Assembly: GCA_018711625.1 (NCBI GenBank)
Contig: DVID01000041.1
Location: 1 to 64,000 of the forward strand
Direction of reading: 5' to 3'
Source of the DNA: Candidatus Limicola stercorigallinarum
GTDB lineage: Bacteria; Actinomycetota; Coriobacteriia; Coriobacteriales; Coriobacteriaceae
Length of the DNA: 64,000 nt
Made by a program: the position numbers and the translations under genes. The notes beneath the pieces were generated by a model, which saw only the letters and a list, made by a program, of their open reading frames with translations, was not told where the DNA came from and ran no database searches. Shown here piece by piece: positions 26,761-35,589 of this stretch. Positions within the stretch are counted from its first letter, which is position 1, and every line of letters begins with the position of its first letter.

Positions 26761-26823
26761 CCGCGTCTCACAAATGTTGCTGACGCGGTATCATATGTTA
26801 GATAACGCTAACTCTGCCGCCAA
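26761..26823 (-). promoter_or_regulatory. Candidate feoB promoter with palindromic operator and leader hairpin
   Basis: Minus strand: -35 TTGGCG (26818-26823), 17 bases, -10 TAACAT (26795-26800). The spacer and -10 are covered by the palindrome GTTAGCGTTATCTAAC (26797-26812), whose arms resemble the half-sites of DtxR/IdeR-type iron repressors (TTAG..CTAA). Downstream the leader holds a seven-base stem CCGCGTC/GACGCGG (26761-26788). Confidence 0.5.
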
Positions 26824-26861
26824 AAAAATAAGCGTGTGCACGATGCTGCCGCTCAGCACAC
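26822..26861 (-). terminator. Terminator-like structure at the end of the first feoA
   Basis: Stem GTGTGC/GCACAC (26834-26861) enclosing a smaller TGCTG/CAGCA hairpin, then GCTTA and seven T residues (26822-26828). The hairpin begins inside the last codons of the gene. Confidence 0.55.
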
Positions 26862-27074
26862 CTCCACAATCGCGGCCTCCTCCTTGCGGATGGAAAGCTC
26901 GTAGCCGCGAACCGTGATCTGAACCGGATCGCCCAGCGGCGCGACCTTGACCACCGTGAACGTGGTGCCCTTGATGAGCCCCAAGTCCATGAGGTGACGG
27001 CGCAGCGCGCCTTCGCCGTGCAGCTTGACGATGGTGGCACTATCCCCCACCGGCACGTCTCCCAACGTTTTCAT
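26853..27074 (-). CDS. feoA: FeoA domain protein
   Basis: 73 residues, an SH3-like beta-barrel of the FeoA family, needed together with FeoB for Fe(II) uptake. LHGEGALRRHLMDLGLIKGTTF and the final GYELSIRKEEAAIVEV match the family. ATG at 27074 has AAAGGGGG upstream. It is the second of two adjacent feoA genes; the pair probably arose by old duplication, since the two proteins differ at most positions. Confidence 0.92.
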   Translation of the reverse strand: MKTLGDVPVGDSATIVKLHGEGALRRHLMDLGLIKGTTFTVVKVAPLGDPVQITVRGYELSIRKEEAAIVEVC

Positions 27075-27130
27075 GTTGCCCCCTTTCTCTGCGCACGAAG
27101 GCCGTGCAAGAACTTCCCGCTCTACCCGAC

Positions 27131-27370
27131 CTACACCGTCATGACGCGGCCTGCAACCTTGCTATCCAGGCCCAGGCGCGCCCCCTTGATGGTCACGATG
27201 ATGTTCGCAGGGTTCGCCGCAACCACATGGACCTGCGAGCCCTCAACAAAACCAAGGCTCTCCAGATGGCGCTTCACATCGCCACCTCCACGCACCGAGC
27301 GTACCGTTCGTGTGTCGCCCACGCGAACCATCGTGAGCGGCATGGCAGGTACGTGCGGACCCTCTGCCAT
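27131..27370 (-). CDS. feoA: FeoA domain protein, second copy
   Basis: 79 residues with the FeoA pattern: MVRVGDTRTVRSVRGGGDVKR, HLESLGFVEGSQV and the closing GARLGLDSKVAGRVMTV. The start at 27370 is preferred because GGGGAGG lies seven bases upstream; an in-frame ATG at 27397 lacks a ribosome binding site. It is the first gene of the feo cluster. The gap of 56 bases to the next feoA has no terminator, so the two should be co-transcribed. Confidence 0.9.
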   Translation of the reverse strand: MAEGPHVPAMPLTMVRVGDTRTVRSVRGGGDVKRHLESLGFVEGSQVHVVAANPANIIVTIKGARLGLDSKVAGRVMTV

Positions 27371-27449
27371 GGCAATAACCTCCCCATCGTTCCCCATAGA
27401 TGCAAACGCCCACCCCGCAACCGCAGCACGCGCGTTTGTTCACCACAGT

Positions 27450-27478
27450 AAACTACCACTGAGCGAGTCCGGTGTGAA
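27450..27478 (-). promoter_or_regulatory. Candidate promoter of the feo cluster
   Basis: Minus strand: -35 TTCACA (27473-27478), 17 bases, -10 TAGTTT (27450-27455), about 80 bases before the first feoA start. No clear iron-box palindrome overlaps it. Confidence 0.45.
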
Positions 27479-27564
27479 GAGAAAATTAGCCATAGGCAAC
27501 AAAAAGTTTGCAGTATCGTACTTTTAGACGAGGAAAACGTCCTGATGCTCCGATGTCCTGACCC

Positions 27565-27608
27565 AAAAAACGGAGCGAGCCTCCACCCCGGACGCGGGAT
27601 GGAGGCTC
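27565..27608 (-). terminator. Intrinsic terminator after manA
   Basis: Minus strand stem beginning GAGCCTCCATCCCG and closing GGGGTGGAGGCTC (27577-27608), then GCTCCG and six T residues (27565-27570). Confidence 0.88.
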
Positions 27609-27666
27609 GTACATGCTTTGCTCATGCGACTGGAACATACGCGTAGAAGCGTCCGCTCAAGCACCC

Positions 27667-28596
27667 TTATAGGTGCGAAGTCACCACCGTCATGGTGCCA
27701 TCAAGCTCAAGCTTGTCGCAAGCGGAAAGTGCCAGCAGGTGTGCACCCTTGGCAACCGGCTCGCCGTTCAGCGTGCCCTCGCCCTCAACCACGCTCACGC
27801 AGGTGAAGTCGTGCGGCGTGGACACGGTAAGCGGGCCTGCCGCACGAATGAGCTCGACGGTGTAGCAGCTGTTGGACTCAAGCTCTGCAACCGGCTCGTC
27901 GCCCAGCTCAACTGCACCCGTGGTGGGCGGCACCTGGTCGAAGTCGATCACGTCGAGCGCCTGAGCCATGTGCAGCGGGCGCAGCGTTCCATCGTCCTGC
28001 TTGCGGTCGTAGTCGTACACGCGGTAGGTCACATCCGAGGACTGCTGCGACTCCAGAATCACGGTGCCTCCCTTGATGGCGTGCACGGTTCCGGGGTCAA
28101 TCTGGAAAAAGTCGCCGGCCTTGATGGGAATCTCGTTCAGAAGGTCGCTCCAGCGGCCCTCCTCGACCATCTGAGCAAACTCCTCGCGGGAATGAGCGCG
28201 CTGCCCCACGATGATGCTGCCAGGCTCCTCGGCAGAGAGCACATACCAGCACTCGCGCTTGCCAAGCGAACCGTTCTCGTGTTCGGCGGCATAGGCATCG
28301 TCAGGATGCACCTGAATGGAGAGGTCGTCTTTGGCGTCGATGATCTTCACCAGCAGCGGGAAGCGGTCACCCTCGGCACCGCCAAAAAGCTCGCGGTGCT
28401 CGGCCCACAGCCACGAGAGCGTGTGCCCAGCGTACTCGCCGGAGGTGATCACACAGTCACCGTTGGGATGCGCCGAGATAGCCCAGCACTCGCCCACAGG
28501 ACCATCGGGGATGTGATAGCCAAACTCGGTCTCGAGCTTGCGGCCGCCCCAGATCTTCTCTTTGAAGACGGGCTCAAGCGTGATGATGGATTCCAT
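27667..28596 (-). CDS. manA: Mannose-6-phosphate isomerase, class I
   Basis: 309 residues of the short bacterial type I phosphomannose isomerase family (as in Bacillus ManA/Pmi), interconverting mannose-6-phosphate and fructose-6-phosphate with zinc. Zinc ligands lie in DLSIQVHPDDAYA (Gln and His) and DPGTVHAIKGGTV (His), with KRECWYVL carrying the conserved Glu. ATG at 28596 has GGAAAGGG upstream. Single-gene unit ended by a strong terminator. The HPr gene is the next gene upstream, which places two carbohydrate uptake functions side by side. Confidence 0.93.
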   Translation of the reverse strand: MESIITLEPVFKEKIWGGRKLETEFGYHIPDGPVGECWAISAHPNGDCVITSGEYAGHTLSWLWAEHRELFGGAEGDRFPLLVKIIDAKDDLSIQVHPDDAYAAEHENGSLGKRECWYVLSAEEPGSIIVGQRAHSREEFAQMVEEGRWSDLLNEIPIKAGDFFQIDPGTVHAIKGGTVILESQQSSDVTYRVYDYDRKQDDGTLRPLHMAQALDVIDFDQVPPTTGAVELGDEPVAELESNSCYTVELIRAAGPLTVSTPHDFTCVSVVEGEGTLNGEPVAKGAHLLALSACDKLELDGTMTVVTSHL

Positions 28597-28816
28597 GGCA
28601 ACCCTTTCCAAACTATATCGACGCAAAGGCGGGCGCCCGTGACGCCCGCCCATAGCATACCGCAACACCTGGCGGCTTAAACCTCTACGTAGAGGGTCAT
28701 GAACTTGCAGTGCCTCAGCGCCTCAGGCAATACCAGGTTCGCGTTGTTGACGCCCTTTCAGTGCCTCCCGTGCCGTCGGTACGGGGCACAGCCCAAACAG
28801 CACGGATGCTAGCCCA

Positions 28817-29077
28817 CTACAGCTCGCGTTCCATAAGTGCATGCAGCTCCTCCGCCACACGCGTGCTGTCCGGACCATCCACCTGCACCTCAAGCGTGTC
28901 GCCGCAGTAGGCGTTAAGGCCCATAAGCCCCAGCATGTCATTGGCCATGGCGCAGCTGGCACCCTTGGCCACCGTTATGGCGTTATTCGCATGGTCCATC
29001 GCAAACCGACACACCGTGGTCACCGGGCGCGCATGCAACCCAGCGGCTCCCTGGATCACATGAGTAAATGAAACCAT
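28817..29077 (-). CDS. ptsH: HPr-family phosphocarrier with Asp at the Ser46 position
   Basis: 86 residues. HPr carries phosphate from enzyme I to the sugar-specific PTS proteins. The active His is His15 in GLHARPV. The regulatory region, usually K-S-I-M-G in Gram-positive HPr, here reads N-D-M-L-G (residues 46-50), so Asp47 stands where HPr kinase phosphorylates Ser46. The protein should transfer phosphate but cannot be controlled in the usual way; the Asp may imitate the phosphorylated state. ATG at 29077 has GGGGGAG nine bases upstream. The gene is alone; enzyme I is not in the window. A second, regular HPr may exist elsewhere. Confidence 0.85.
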   Translation of the reverse strand: MVSFTHVIQGAAGLHARPVTTVCRFAMDHANNAITVAKGASCAMANDMLGLMGLNAYCGDTLEVQVDGPDSTRVAEELHALMEREL

Positions 29078-29184
29078 AACCACCAACTCCCCCACCATGC
29101 TGCGGCACCTTCTCCACCGCCGTACGCAATGCCAACACGCTAGCACGTTCAAAGAGCACCCTGCAACATCGCGTTCACGGCATG

Positions 29185-29219
29185 AAAAAAGCGCGCCCGC
29201 CTCCAAGGGCAAGCGCGCC
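29185..29219 (-). terminator. Intrinsic terminator after aspS
   Basis: GC-rich stem GCGCGC...GCGCGC (29191-29219) followed on the minus strand by six T residues (29185-29190), nine bases after the stop codon. Confidence 0.9.
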
Positions 29220-29227
29220 TGTCCAGC

Positions 29228-31024
29228 TTACAGCAAGCGGAGGGAAACCTCTTTGAGCTGCGCCATCGAGACTTCGCTCGGCGCTGCGCTCATGAGGTCC
29301 GAGCCCGAGCTCGTCTTGGGGAAGGCCATGACGTCGCGGATGGAGTCGCAGCCGGCGAGCAGCATGCACACGCGGTCGAGACCAAGCGCGAAACCGCCCA
29401 TCGGGGGCGCACCAAACTCCAGAGCATCCATGAGGAAGCCAAACTGCGCGCGGGCGCGCTCCTCGGTGAAGCCCATGAACTCGAGCATCTTAAGCTGCAA
29501 CGCGGCATCGTGGATACGCATGCCGCCGCCGCCCGCCTCAAAGCCGTCCATCACAAAGTCGTAGGTGCAGCTGCCCATGGCAAGCGGGTTGGTCTCAAGC
29601 AGGTCAAGCTCATCCAGGTTGGGCTGCGTGAAGGGCTGGTGCTCGGCCTCGTAGCGCTTCGCGTCGTCATCCCAGTGGAAGAGCGGGAAGTTCACCACCC
29701 ACAGGAAGTCGTGTCCCTCGCGCGGCACGTCGAGGGCATCGGCCATGTGCGAACGCATGCCACCCAGAATCTCGTCGGAAGCAAGGCGCGGGCCAGCAGC
29801 AAACATCACCAGGTCGCCAGGCTCAACCTCGCAGCGGCGACGCAGCTCGGCCATCTCCTCGTCGGAGAAGAACTTCACGATAGGCGAGTTCATAGAGCCA
29901 TCCTCGCGGAAGGCGATCCACGCCAGGCCCTTGGCCCCAAAGCTCTCGGCTACCTTCGCGAGCTTGTCAATCTGCGCACGCGGCCAGGTGCCAGCGCCCT
30001 TGGCGTTGAGCGCCTTGACCACATGGCCCTCGGTGTTGGCGGCACCCGCGAACACCTTGAAGGCAGAATTCTTGAACACATCGGTAAGGTCAACCAGATG
30101 CATGCCATAGCGCGTGTCGGGCTTGTCCGAACCATAGGTGTCCATAGCGTCCCAGTAGGACATACGGCGCAGAGGCGTGGGCATGTCAACGCCCATGGCG
30201 GCAAACGCGTCTTTGAGCACGTCTTCGAGCGCGCCCATCACGTCGTCCTGGTCAACAAAGCTCATCTCGATGTCCACCTGCGTGAACTCGGGCTGGCGGT
30301 CGGCACGCAGGTCTTCGTCGCGGAAGCACTTCGCAACCTGGTAGTAGCGCTCCACGCCGCCCACCATAAGCAGCTGCTTCAGCAGCTGCGGCGACTGGGG
30401 CAGCGCATAGAAGCTGCCCGGCTGCAGGCGGCTCGGCACAATAAAGTCGCGCGCACCCTCGGGCGTGGACTTAAAGAGCGACGGCGTCTCCACCTCAGTG
30501 AAGGCACGGTTGTGCAGGGCGCTGCGGATGGCGAAAGTGAAGTCAGAGCGCATCTTGAGGCGATCGAGCATCTCGGGGCGGCGCAGATCGAGATAACGGT
30601 AGCGCAGGCGCGTATCCTCGGCCGTCTCGATGCCGTCCTCGATGGGGAACGGCGGGGTCTTGGAGCGGTTGAGCACCTCAACGCGATCGGCAAGCACCTC
30701 GATCTCGCCCGTGGAGAGACGGGGGTTCACCGTCTCGGGATCGCGCGCGATCACCACGCCATGTACGAGAATGGGCCACTCGGGACGCATGGTCTCGGCG
30801 GTGTGGAACGCGTCGCCGGCTGCGTGCTCGGGGTCAAAGGTGCACTGAGTCATACCCGTGCGGTCACGTAGGTCGCAGAAGATAAGACCACCATGGTCGC
30901 GACGGCGCCACACCCAGCCGGTAAGCGTAACCTCTTCGCCGATGTTCTCGGCGCGAAGCTCACCAGCGGTGTGCGTATGCAGGGAGTGAACATGTTCGGG
31001 GTTGGTGGCAAGAGTATCAGCCAC
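29228..31024 (-). CDS. aspS: Aspartyl-tRNA synthetase
   Basis: 598 residues, bacterial-type class IIb synthetase. N-terminal OB-fold anticodon domain (LTGWVWRRRDHGGLIFCDLRDRTG), class II motif 2 (CFRDEDLRADRQPEFTQVD), the bacterial GAD insertion (about 300-430) and motif 3 (GFALGLDRV). The start is a GTG at 31024: AAGGAGG lies five bases upstream and the family N-terminus begins there, while the longer frame adds no homologous residues. It ends with a strong terminator. HisRS is 4.5 kb away rather than adjacent. Confidence 0.96.
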   Translation of the reverse strand: MADTLATNPEHVHSLHTHTAGELRAENIGEEVTLTGWVWRRRDHGGLIFCDLRDRTGMTQCTFDPEHAAGDAFHTAETMRPEWPILVHGVVIARDPETVNPRLSTGEIEVLADRVEVLNRSKTPPFPIEDGIETAEDTRLRYRYLDLRRPEMLDRLKMRSDFTFAIRSALHNRAFTEVETPSLFKSTPEGARDFIVPSRLQPGSFYALPQSPQLLKQLLMVGGVERYYQVAKCFRDEDLRADRQPEFTQVDIEMSFVDQDDVMGALEDVLKDAFAAMGVDMPTPLRRMSYWDAMDTYGSDKPDTRYGMHLVDLTDVFKNSAFKVFAGAANTEGHVVKALNAKGAGTWPRAQIDKLAKVAESFGAKGLAWIAFREDGSMNSPIVKFFSDEEMAELRRRCEVEPGDLVMFAAGPRLASDEILGGMRSHMADALDVPREGHDFLWVVNFPLFHWDDDAKRYEAEHQPFTQPNLDELDLLETNPLAMGSCTYDFVMDGFEAGGGGMRIHDAALQLKMLEFMGFTEERARAQFGFLMDALEFGAPPMGGFALGLDRVCMLLAGCDSIRDVMAFPKTSSGSDLMSAAPSEVSMAQLKEVSLRLL

Positions 31025-31609
31025 GGTATCCTCCTTCAATCTGTGCCGCCCCGTGCCGGAGCGGGCGGCGTACGTACAGATTGCTGAGCCTGCGTAGACC
31101 GCGCAGCCCAGCATCACGGCGCACCGCATGAGGCGATGACGCCGATGCAGCGCGTCACGGCCTTGCCGCGACGCACGCGATGCTAGATGGTACCATCCAC
31201 CCCGCGCATCGCGGCCACAAGCTACAATCTCCCGCCATTTTTAACATGCGACGATGTGCAAGCCGGACGGCAATGCTTACGAGCACGGATCGATCGACAG
31301 CAGGACGGCAACTCGCTGGCGAGATACATTTTTTTGAAATTGCGGCGGAAATAAGACAGTTAGTTCAGATATGAACGATTCGGGCTATGGGCATTACGCC
31401 GCTCAATCTGCGATTTTGCATAATGCGAGGCTACCTTATGCCAAGACTCCGCATTCGTCGCAGTTTCCAACGGTTTCTGCATTGCATCTGCTTACAAGTA
31501 GGCACTGCATTGTTTTAGCGCAGAGTACCGTCGTTCATATCTGAACTAACTGCCTAAATTAAACGCTTTGCGAAGAAAAAAACCCATCTGCCGCGTCGCG
31601 GCAGCGCTT
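31025..31609. other. Intergenic stretch upstream of aspS with element C
   Basis: 585 bases between aspS and the HAD gene. The part next to aspS (31025-31200) should hold its promoter and leader; the perfect 12-base palindrome GATGGTACCATC occurs near 31186. This recalls the T-box core TGGTACC but lacks the following CGCGG, so I do not call a T-box. From 31320 the stretch is AT-rich and holds the 196-bp element C. No gene is supported. Confidence 0.5.
31357..31552. repeat. Element C: 196 bp with perfect 22-bp terminal inverted repeats
   Basis: Bases 31357-31378 (beginning CAGTTAGTTCAGATATGAAC) and 31531-31552 are exact reverse complements. The 152 bases between them are AT-richer than the genome around them and contain no ORF or transposase fragment; one inner hairpin (GCATAA..TTATGC) is seen. 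Flanks ATAAGA and CCTAAA show no target duplication. The form is that of a miniature inverted-repeat element, but it could also be a structured RNA. Confidence 0.75.
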
Positions 31610-32428
31610 TTAAGCCTCAAACGGCCACTCCCCCGCTGCAAGCTCCTCAATGGCGGCGGCAACCGCCTCGTCCTCGCACCGGCCAATATGCCAGCGCGCC
31701 GCGGCGGCCGCCTCGGGCGTGGCGTTGGCCACGGCGACGGCATGGTCAACCACCTCAAACATGGTGAGGTCGTTGCCCGCGTCACCAAAGACCACCACCT
31801 CATCAAGCCCAATATGCAAGTGGTCGCACAAGCGTCGAACAGCCGAACCCTTATTCCAACCAGCCGGCATGATGTTGAGATACCCCGGAAGCGGAATATC
31901 AAAATCCAGCTCCGGCACCGCACGCAACAGGCGCACACAAAGCTCCTCAGTGGTGAGGGCATCGCCACCCATGAACACGTTCGCCTTGACAACCTGCCCC
32001 GAAGGCAACGCATCCACCTCGTCGCAAGCAGCGGCATAGGACGGCATGCGCTCGGCCAAGTCGGCCCGTTCGCCGGCAACCAGGAGCGGGTGGGCCCCAT
32101 CAAAGCAGATGAGGCCAGCCCGCGGGATGTTAGCAAGCGCGGCAAGGGTCGCCTCGAGCGCGGTGCACTCCAGCGGCTGCACACAAATGCGCACGCCGTC
32201 GTGGTACACCTCGAGCCCGTTTGTGGCAATTGCCGTGGAATAGCAGGCGATATCATTGGCAAAGAACGGCGCGATCTGAGCAAAGCCGCGCCCACTCGCA
32301 GGGCCAATCACAATGCCAGCCTCGCGCGCCGCATGAAACGCCGCGCGCGTGCGGGGCGACACCTGCGCCTGGCCCGCCGGCAAAATGGTGCTGTCGATAT
32401 CGCTCAAAATGAGCTTTACCCGAGGCAT
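31610..32428 (-). CDS. HAD-superfamily phosphatase, Cof/YidA type
   Basis: 272 residues. Motif I is SDIDSTILP near residue 9 (DxDxT with Ser in place of Gly), motif II region VIGPASGRG, motif III Lys in KGSAVRRL and motif IV FGDAGNDLTMFE. The C2-type cap lies between residues 80 and 185. Members dephosphorylate sugar phosphates, flavin nucleotides or related metabolites; the substrate cannot be told here. ATG at 32428 has GGGGAGGAG upstream. It follows PEP carboxylase after 28 bases on the same strand and is probably co-transcribed. Confidence 0.88.
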   Translation of the reverse strand: MPRVKLILSDIDSTILPAGQAQVSPRTRAAFHAAREAGIVIGPASGRGFAQIAPFFANDIACYSTAIATNGLEVYHDGVRICVQPLECTALEATLAALANIPRAGLICFDGAHPLLVAGERADLAERMPSYAAACDEVDALPSGQVVKANVFMGGDALTTEELCVRLLRAVPELDFDIPLPGYLNIMPAGWNKGSAVRRLCDHLHIGLDEVVVFGDAGNDLTMFEVVDHAVAVANATPEAAAAARWHIGRCEDEAVAAAIEELAAGEWPFEA

Positions 32429-32456
32429 ATTGCTCCTCCCCTTACGCCGTCAGACA

Positions 32457-35291
32457 TTACCCGGTGTTCTGGAGACCAGCCGACACACCTGTTACCGTAG
32501 AAAGAATGAGTGCGAGATAGGCCGCCTTGGCCTCGGCCGAGAGCTCGTCCTGCTGGGCACGCACCACACGCAGTGCGCGCACCTGTGCAAGCGAGAGTGC
32601 ATCCACATAGGGGTTGCGCACGCGCACGGCGCGGCCAAGCACGCGACGGTGCTCAAGCGGCCAGGCGTCCTGAACAATCGCAAGCACCCACGAGCGCGTG
32701 AGCTGCATCTCGCGGTACACGTCCTCGGCAAGGTCGGCGCGGTCGCCCAGCGCCAGGTACATCTTGGCGATGCGGCCATCGGTCTTGGCGATCGACATCT
32801 CGATGTTGTCGATAAACGTGCTGAACAGCGGCCACTCGCGATACGCCTGACGCAGCAGCTCCACATCGCCCAGCGCCTCGCACGCGCTGCCCAGGCCATA
32901 CCACGCAGCCAAATTGATGCGCGCCTGCGACCACGAGAACACCCACGGAATAGTACGCAGATCGTCGAGCGACTGTGCACCCAAACCGCGTTTGGCAGGA
33001 CGCGAGCCAATGGGCAGCAGGCCCACCTCGGTGAGCGGCGTCACTGTCGAGAACCACGGGGCAAAATCGGTCGTATTGAGCAAGTGCAGGTAGCGATCGT
33101 GCGAAACGGCATTCAGGCGCTCAGCCATCTCTGCAAACCGCTCGGTAGACTCGGTGTTACGACGCTCCACCGAAGGCGCCGAGTTGAGCAACGTAGCCGC
33201 AGCAACGCTCTCCACGTGACGCATAGCAAGCGCGGGGTTGCCGTAACGGGCAAAGATAATCTCGCCCTGCTCGGTCACCTTAAAGAAGCAGCGCACCGAT
33301 CCCGCCGGCTGCGCAAGCACGGCACGGTTGGCGGGGCCACCGCCGCGGCCCACGGCGCCACCGCGGCCATGCATGAGCACCAGGTCGATGTCGTGAGCAT
33401 CGGCCCAGCGCGCAATGCGCTCTTGCGCCGAATGCAACGCCAGCGTGGCGGTGGTGGGACCGGCGTCCTTCGAGGAGTCCGAGTAACCCAGCATCACCTC
33501 AAGCTTGCGGCCTGTTTGGGCAAGGCGGCGCTTGACCGCCGGCAGCTCGATCATCTGGTCGAGCACGTCAATGCAGCCCTCAAGGTCTTCCAGCTGCTCA
33601 AAGAGCGGAATCACATCGAGCGCAGGCACATCCTCGGCATGCGCAAAGGCCAGGCTTGCCAGCTCGTAAACGTCAGCCACGTGCTGAGCGCTCTTGGTAA
33701 ACGAGATGATGTAGCGACGCGCCATCTTCTCGCCATAGCGCTTCTGAATGGAGCCGATGGCGCGGAAGGTATCGAGCACCTCGCGGGTCATAGGGGCAAG
33801 GTCACCGTGAATGCCGTGCTCGCGGATGTCGGCAAGGGCACGCGAGTGCACCACCGAATGCTGACGGAACTCCATCTCCACCATGTGGAAACCGAACGAC
33901 TCCACCTGCCAGATGAGCGTCTGCACCGGGCCATACGCAGCGCGCACGGCACCAGCCTGGGCAAGCGAGCGCTGCACAACGCGCAGATCGGCCAGCAAGT
34001 CGTCGGCCGAGCGATACATGGTATCGGCGTTGCGACGCTTCGTGGCGTCCAGGCGCGCAGCCATCACCAGCATCACAGCGCGATGCGGCTCGCCGCCCGA
34101 CGTCTCGCGGGCACGGGTGGTGAGAATCTCGCTCATCTCCACCTGATGGTTCCACAGGTTGAGCAGCTCCGGCGACGGTTTGGTGTGCTCGGACTCCAAG
34201 GTGAGATTGCGCCCCACGCGACGGCACTTATCGGCCAGCTTCTCGACCATATGCGTGGCGAACTTGGCCGCCACCTGGCGCGAAACCTTAGCCGTAACAT
34301 TGGGATTGCCGTCGCGGTCAGAGCCGATCCAGCTACCGGGATGAAAAAACGCCGGGCATACGGGCTCCACGCTACCAGCCAGATCGCCCATAACCCAGTC
34401 GTCAAAACGGCGGTAGACCATGGGCACCATGTCAAAGAGGGTGTTGTCGAAGATATCGATGATGGTGTCGGCCTCTTCAAGCGGCGTAGGCTTTTTGGCC
34501 GCCGTAGGCGAGGTGCGCACCAGGGCGTCGATCTCCTGCAGCATGTGGCGCTCGTTTTCCACCAGCGCCGACCCGCCCAGATGCGGATGCTCGTCCAGAA
34601 GCTGAGCGATGCGGCGGATTTTGCCCTCAACCGCTTTGCGCCGCGCCTCGGTGGGATGCGCGGTGAACACCGGGTGGAACTCGAGCTTACGCAGCAGGGC
34701 GTTGGCCTCCTCGGGGCCAACCTCTTGAAGCAGCTGGTGGTAGGCCACGGTGAGCTCGTTGGTAGGGTCTACCGTAGCGTTCATGGGCACCGCGCACTCG
34801 CGCTCGCGGAGCGTTTGCACGCGGTAGTTTTCTTCAGTGAGATTGGCCAGGTGGAAGAATGACGTGAAGGCACGAACCACAACCTGCGCCTGGTCGATGC
34901 TCAGGGAGTCGATAAGCTCTACGGCATGCCTAAACGCTGCGGCACCCGGCTCGGAACCCAGCGGCACGCCCTCAACGTCGGTGGGCTCACCCGCCGCCTC
35001 TTTGCCCGGGTCACCCTCGTTAGCATGGATGACGCTGTTGAGCAGCTGATCGAAAATGGCGCAGATTGCCGAATCGTACTCCTTGAGCACGCGGCGCTCA
35101 AGGCGCAGAAAGAGCGCCAGGTTATCGCGCAGCGGCTCCGGGATATCAATCTCGGTGATGGCCTCGATAGCGCTATCGGTATCGGCGGCACCCAGGTGAC
35201 GGTCGAGCGGTGCGGCGGGAACCACAGCGCTCGCCGGAAGGTTACCAACCGTAGCGGCCGCGTTCGACATAGTCTCAGTGGATGTGGACAC
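32457..35291 (-). CDS. ppc: Phosphoenolpyruvate carboxylase
   Basis: 944 residues; carboxylates PEP with bicarbonate to oxaloacetate, replenishing C4 acids. The catalytic His lies in FHPVFTAHPTEARRK, with GSDRDGNPNVT, the bicarbonate-site stretch MLGYSDSSKDAG, the HGRGGAVGRGGG loop and QARINLAAWYGLG. The C-terminus is QNTG, matching the conserved NTG end. The start GTG at 35291 has GGAGAG upstream; a downstream ATG at 35255 has no good site. About 40-60 N-terminal residues are Ala-rich and variable. In a fermenter with two pyruvate kinases next door it competes for PEP. Confidence 0.95.
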   Translation of the reverse strand: MSTSTETMSNAAATVGNLPASAVVPAAPLDRHLGAADTDSAIEAITEIDIPEPLRDNLALFLRLERRVLKEYDSAICAIFDQLLNSVIHANEGDPGKEAAGEPTDVEGVPLGSEPGAAAFRHAVELIDSLSIDQAQVVVRAFTSFFHLANLTEENYRVQTLRERECAVPMNATVDPTNELTVAYHQLLQEVGPEEANALLRKLEFHPVFTAHPTEARRKAVEGKIRRIAQLLDEHPHLGGSALVENERHMLQEIDALVRTSPTAAKKPTPLEEADTIIDIFDNTLFDMVPMVYRRFDDWVMGDLAGSVEPVCPAFFHPGSWIGSDRDGNPNVTAKVSRQVAAKFATHMVEKLADKCRRVGRNLTLESEHTKPSPELLNLWNHQVEMSEILTTRARETSGGEPHRAVMLVMAARLDATKRRNADTMYRSADDLLADLRVVQRSLAQAGAVRAAYGPVQTLIWQVESFGFHMVEMEFRQHSVVHSRALADIREHGIHGDLAPMTREVLDTFRAIGSIQKRYGEKMARRYIISFTKSAQHVADVYELASLAFAHAEDVPALDVIPLFEQLEDLEGCIDVLDQMIELPAVKRRLAQTGRKLEVMLGYSDSSKDAGPTTATLALHSAQERIARWADAHDIDLVLMHGRGGAVGRGGGPANRAVLAQPAGSVRCFFKVTEQGEIIFARYGNPALAMRHVESVAAATLLNSAPSVERRNTESTERFAEMAERLNAVSHDRYLHLLNTTDFAPWFSTVTPLTEVGLLPIGSRPAKRGLGAQSLDDLRTIPWVFSWSQARINLAAWYGLGSACEALGDVELLRQAYREWPLFSTFIDNIEMSIAKTDGRIAKMYLALGDRADLAEDVYREMQLTRSWVLAIVQDAWPLEHRRVLGRAVRVRNPYVDALSLAQVRALRVVRAQQDELSAEAKAAYLALILSTVTGVSAGLQNTG

Positions 35292-35464
35292 GCTGTCTCT
35301 CCTATCGTTGTAGGTGCGCAAACCATTATCACAACACATAGCCGCCGCACGCTGTGCAGATCCCGCGCGGCCAGCGGTTGCCATTATACGCAGATGCCGC
35401 GACAAGTTGTGTGCGCTTTATCAAAGTAAAGCAGTTTTCGCAATAATAACTGGGTATGCGGGGC

Positions 35465-35497
35465 AAAAAAATCGGCCGGTGGACTATACCACCGGCC
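35465..35497 (-). terminator. Intrinsic terminator after hisS
   Basis: Perfect nine-base stem GGCCGGTGG/CCACCGGCC (35474-35497), then GA and seven T residues on the minus strand. Confidence 0.9.
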
Positions 35498-35589
35498 CTA
35501 GCAAGTTTCTACTGAGCGGATGGAGCGACAAGCGGGCGGCAAAACGGCTCGCAGAAGCCGCGATGCAACCGCATGCGCGCAGCGCCGCG

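Noticed and set aside
31180-31200. T-box riboswitch upstream of aspS
   Set aside because: GATGGTACCATC resembles the TGGTACC core, but the conserved CGCGG continuation and a specifier loop are not seen; the same 12 bases also occur by chance inside the HAD remnant near 171-182.
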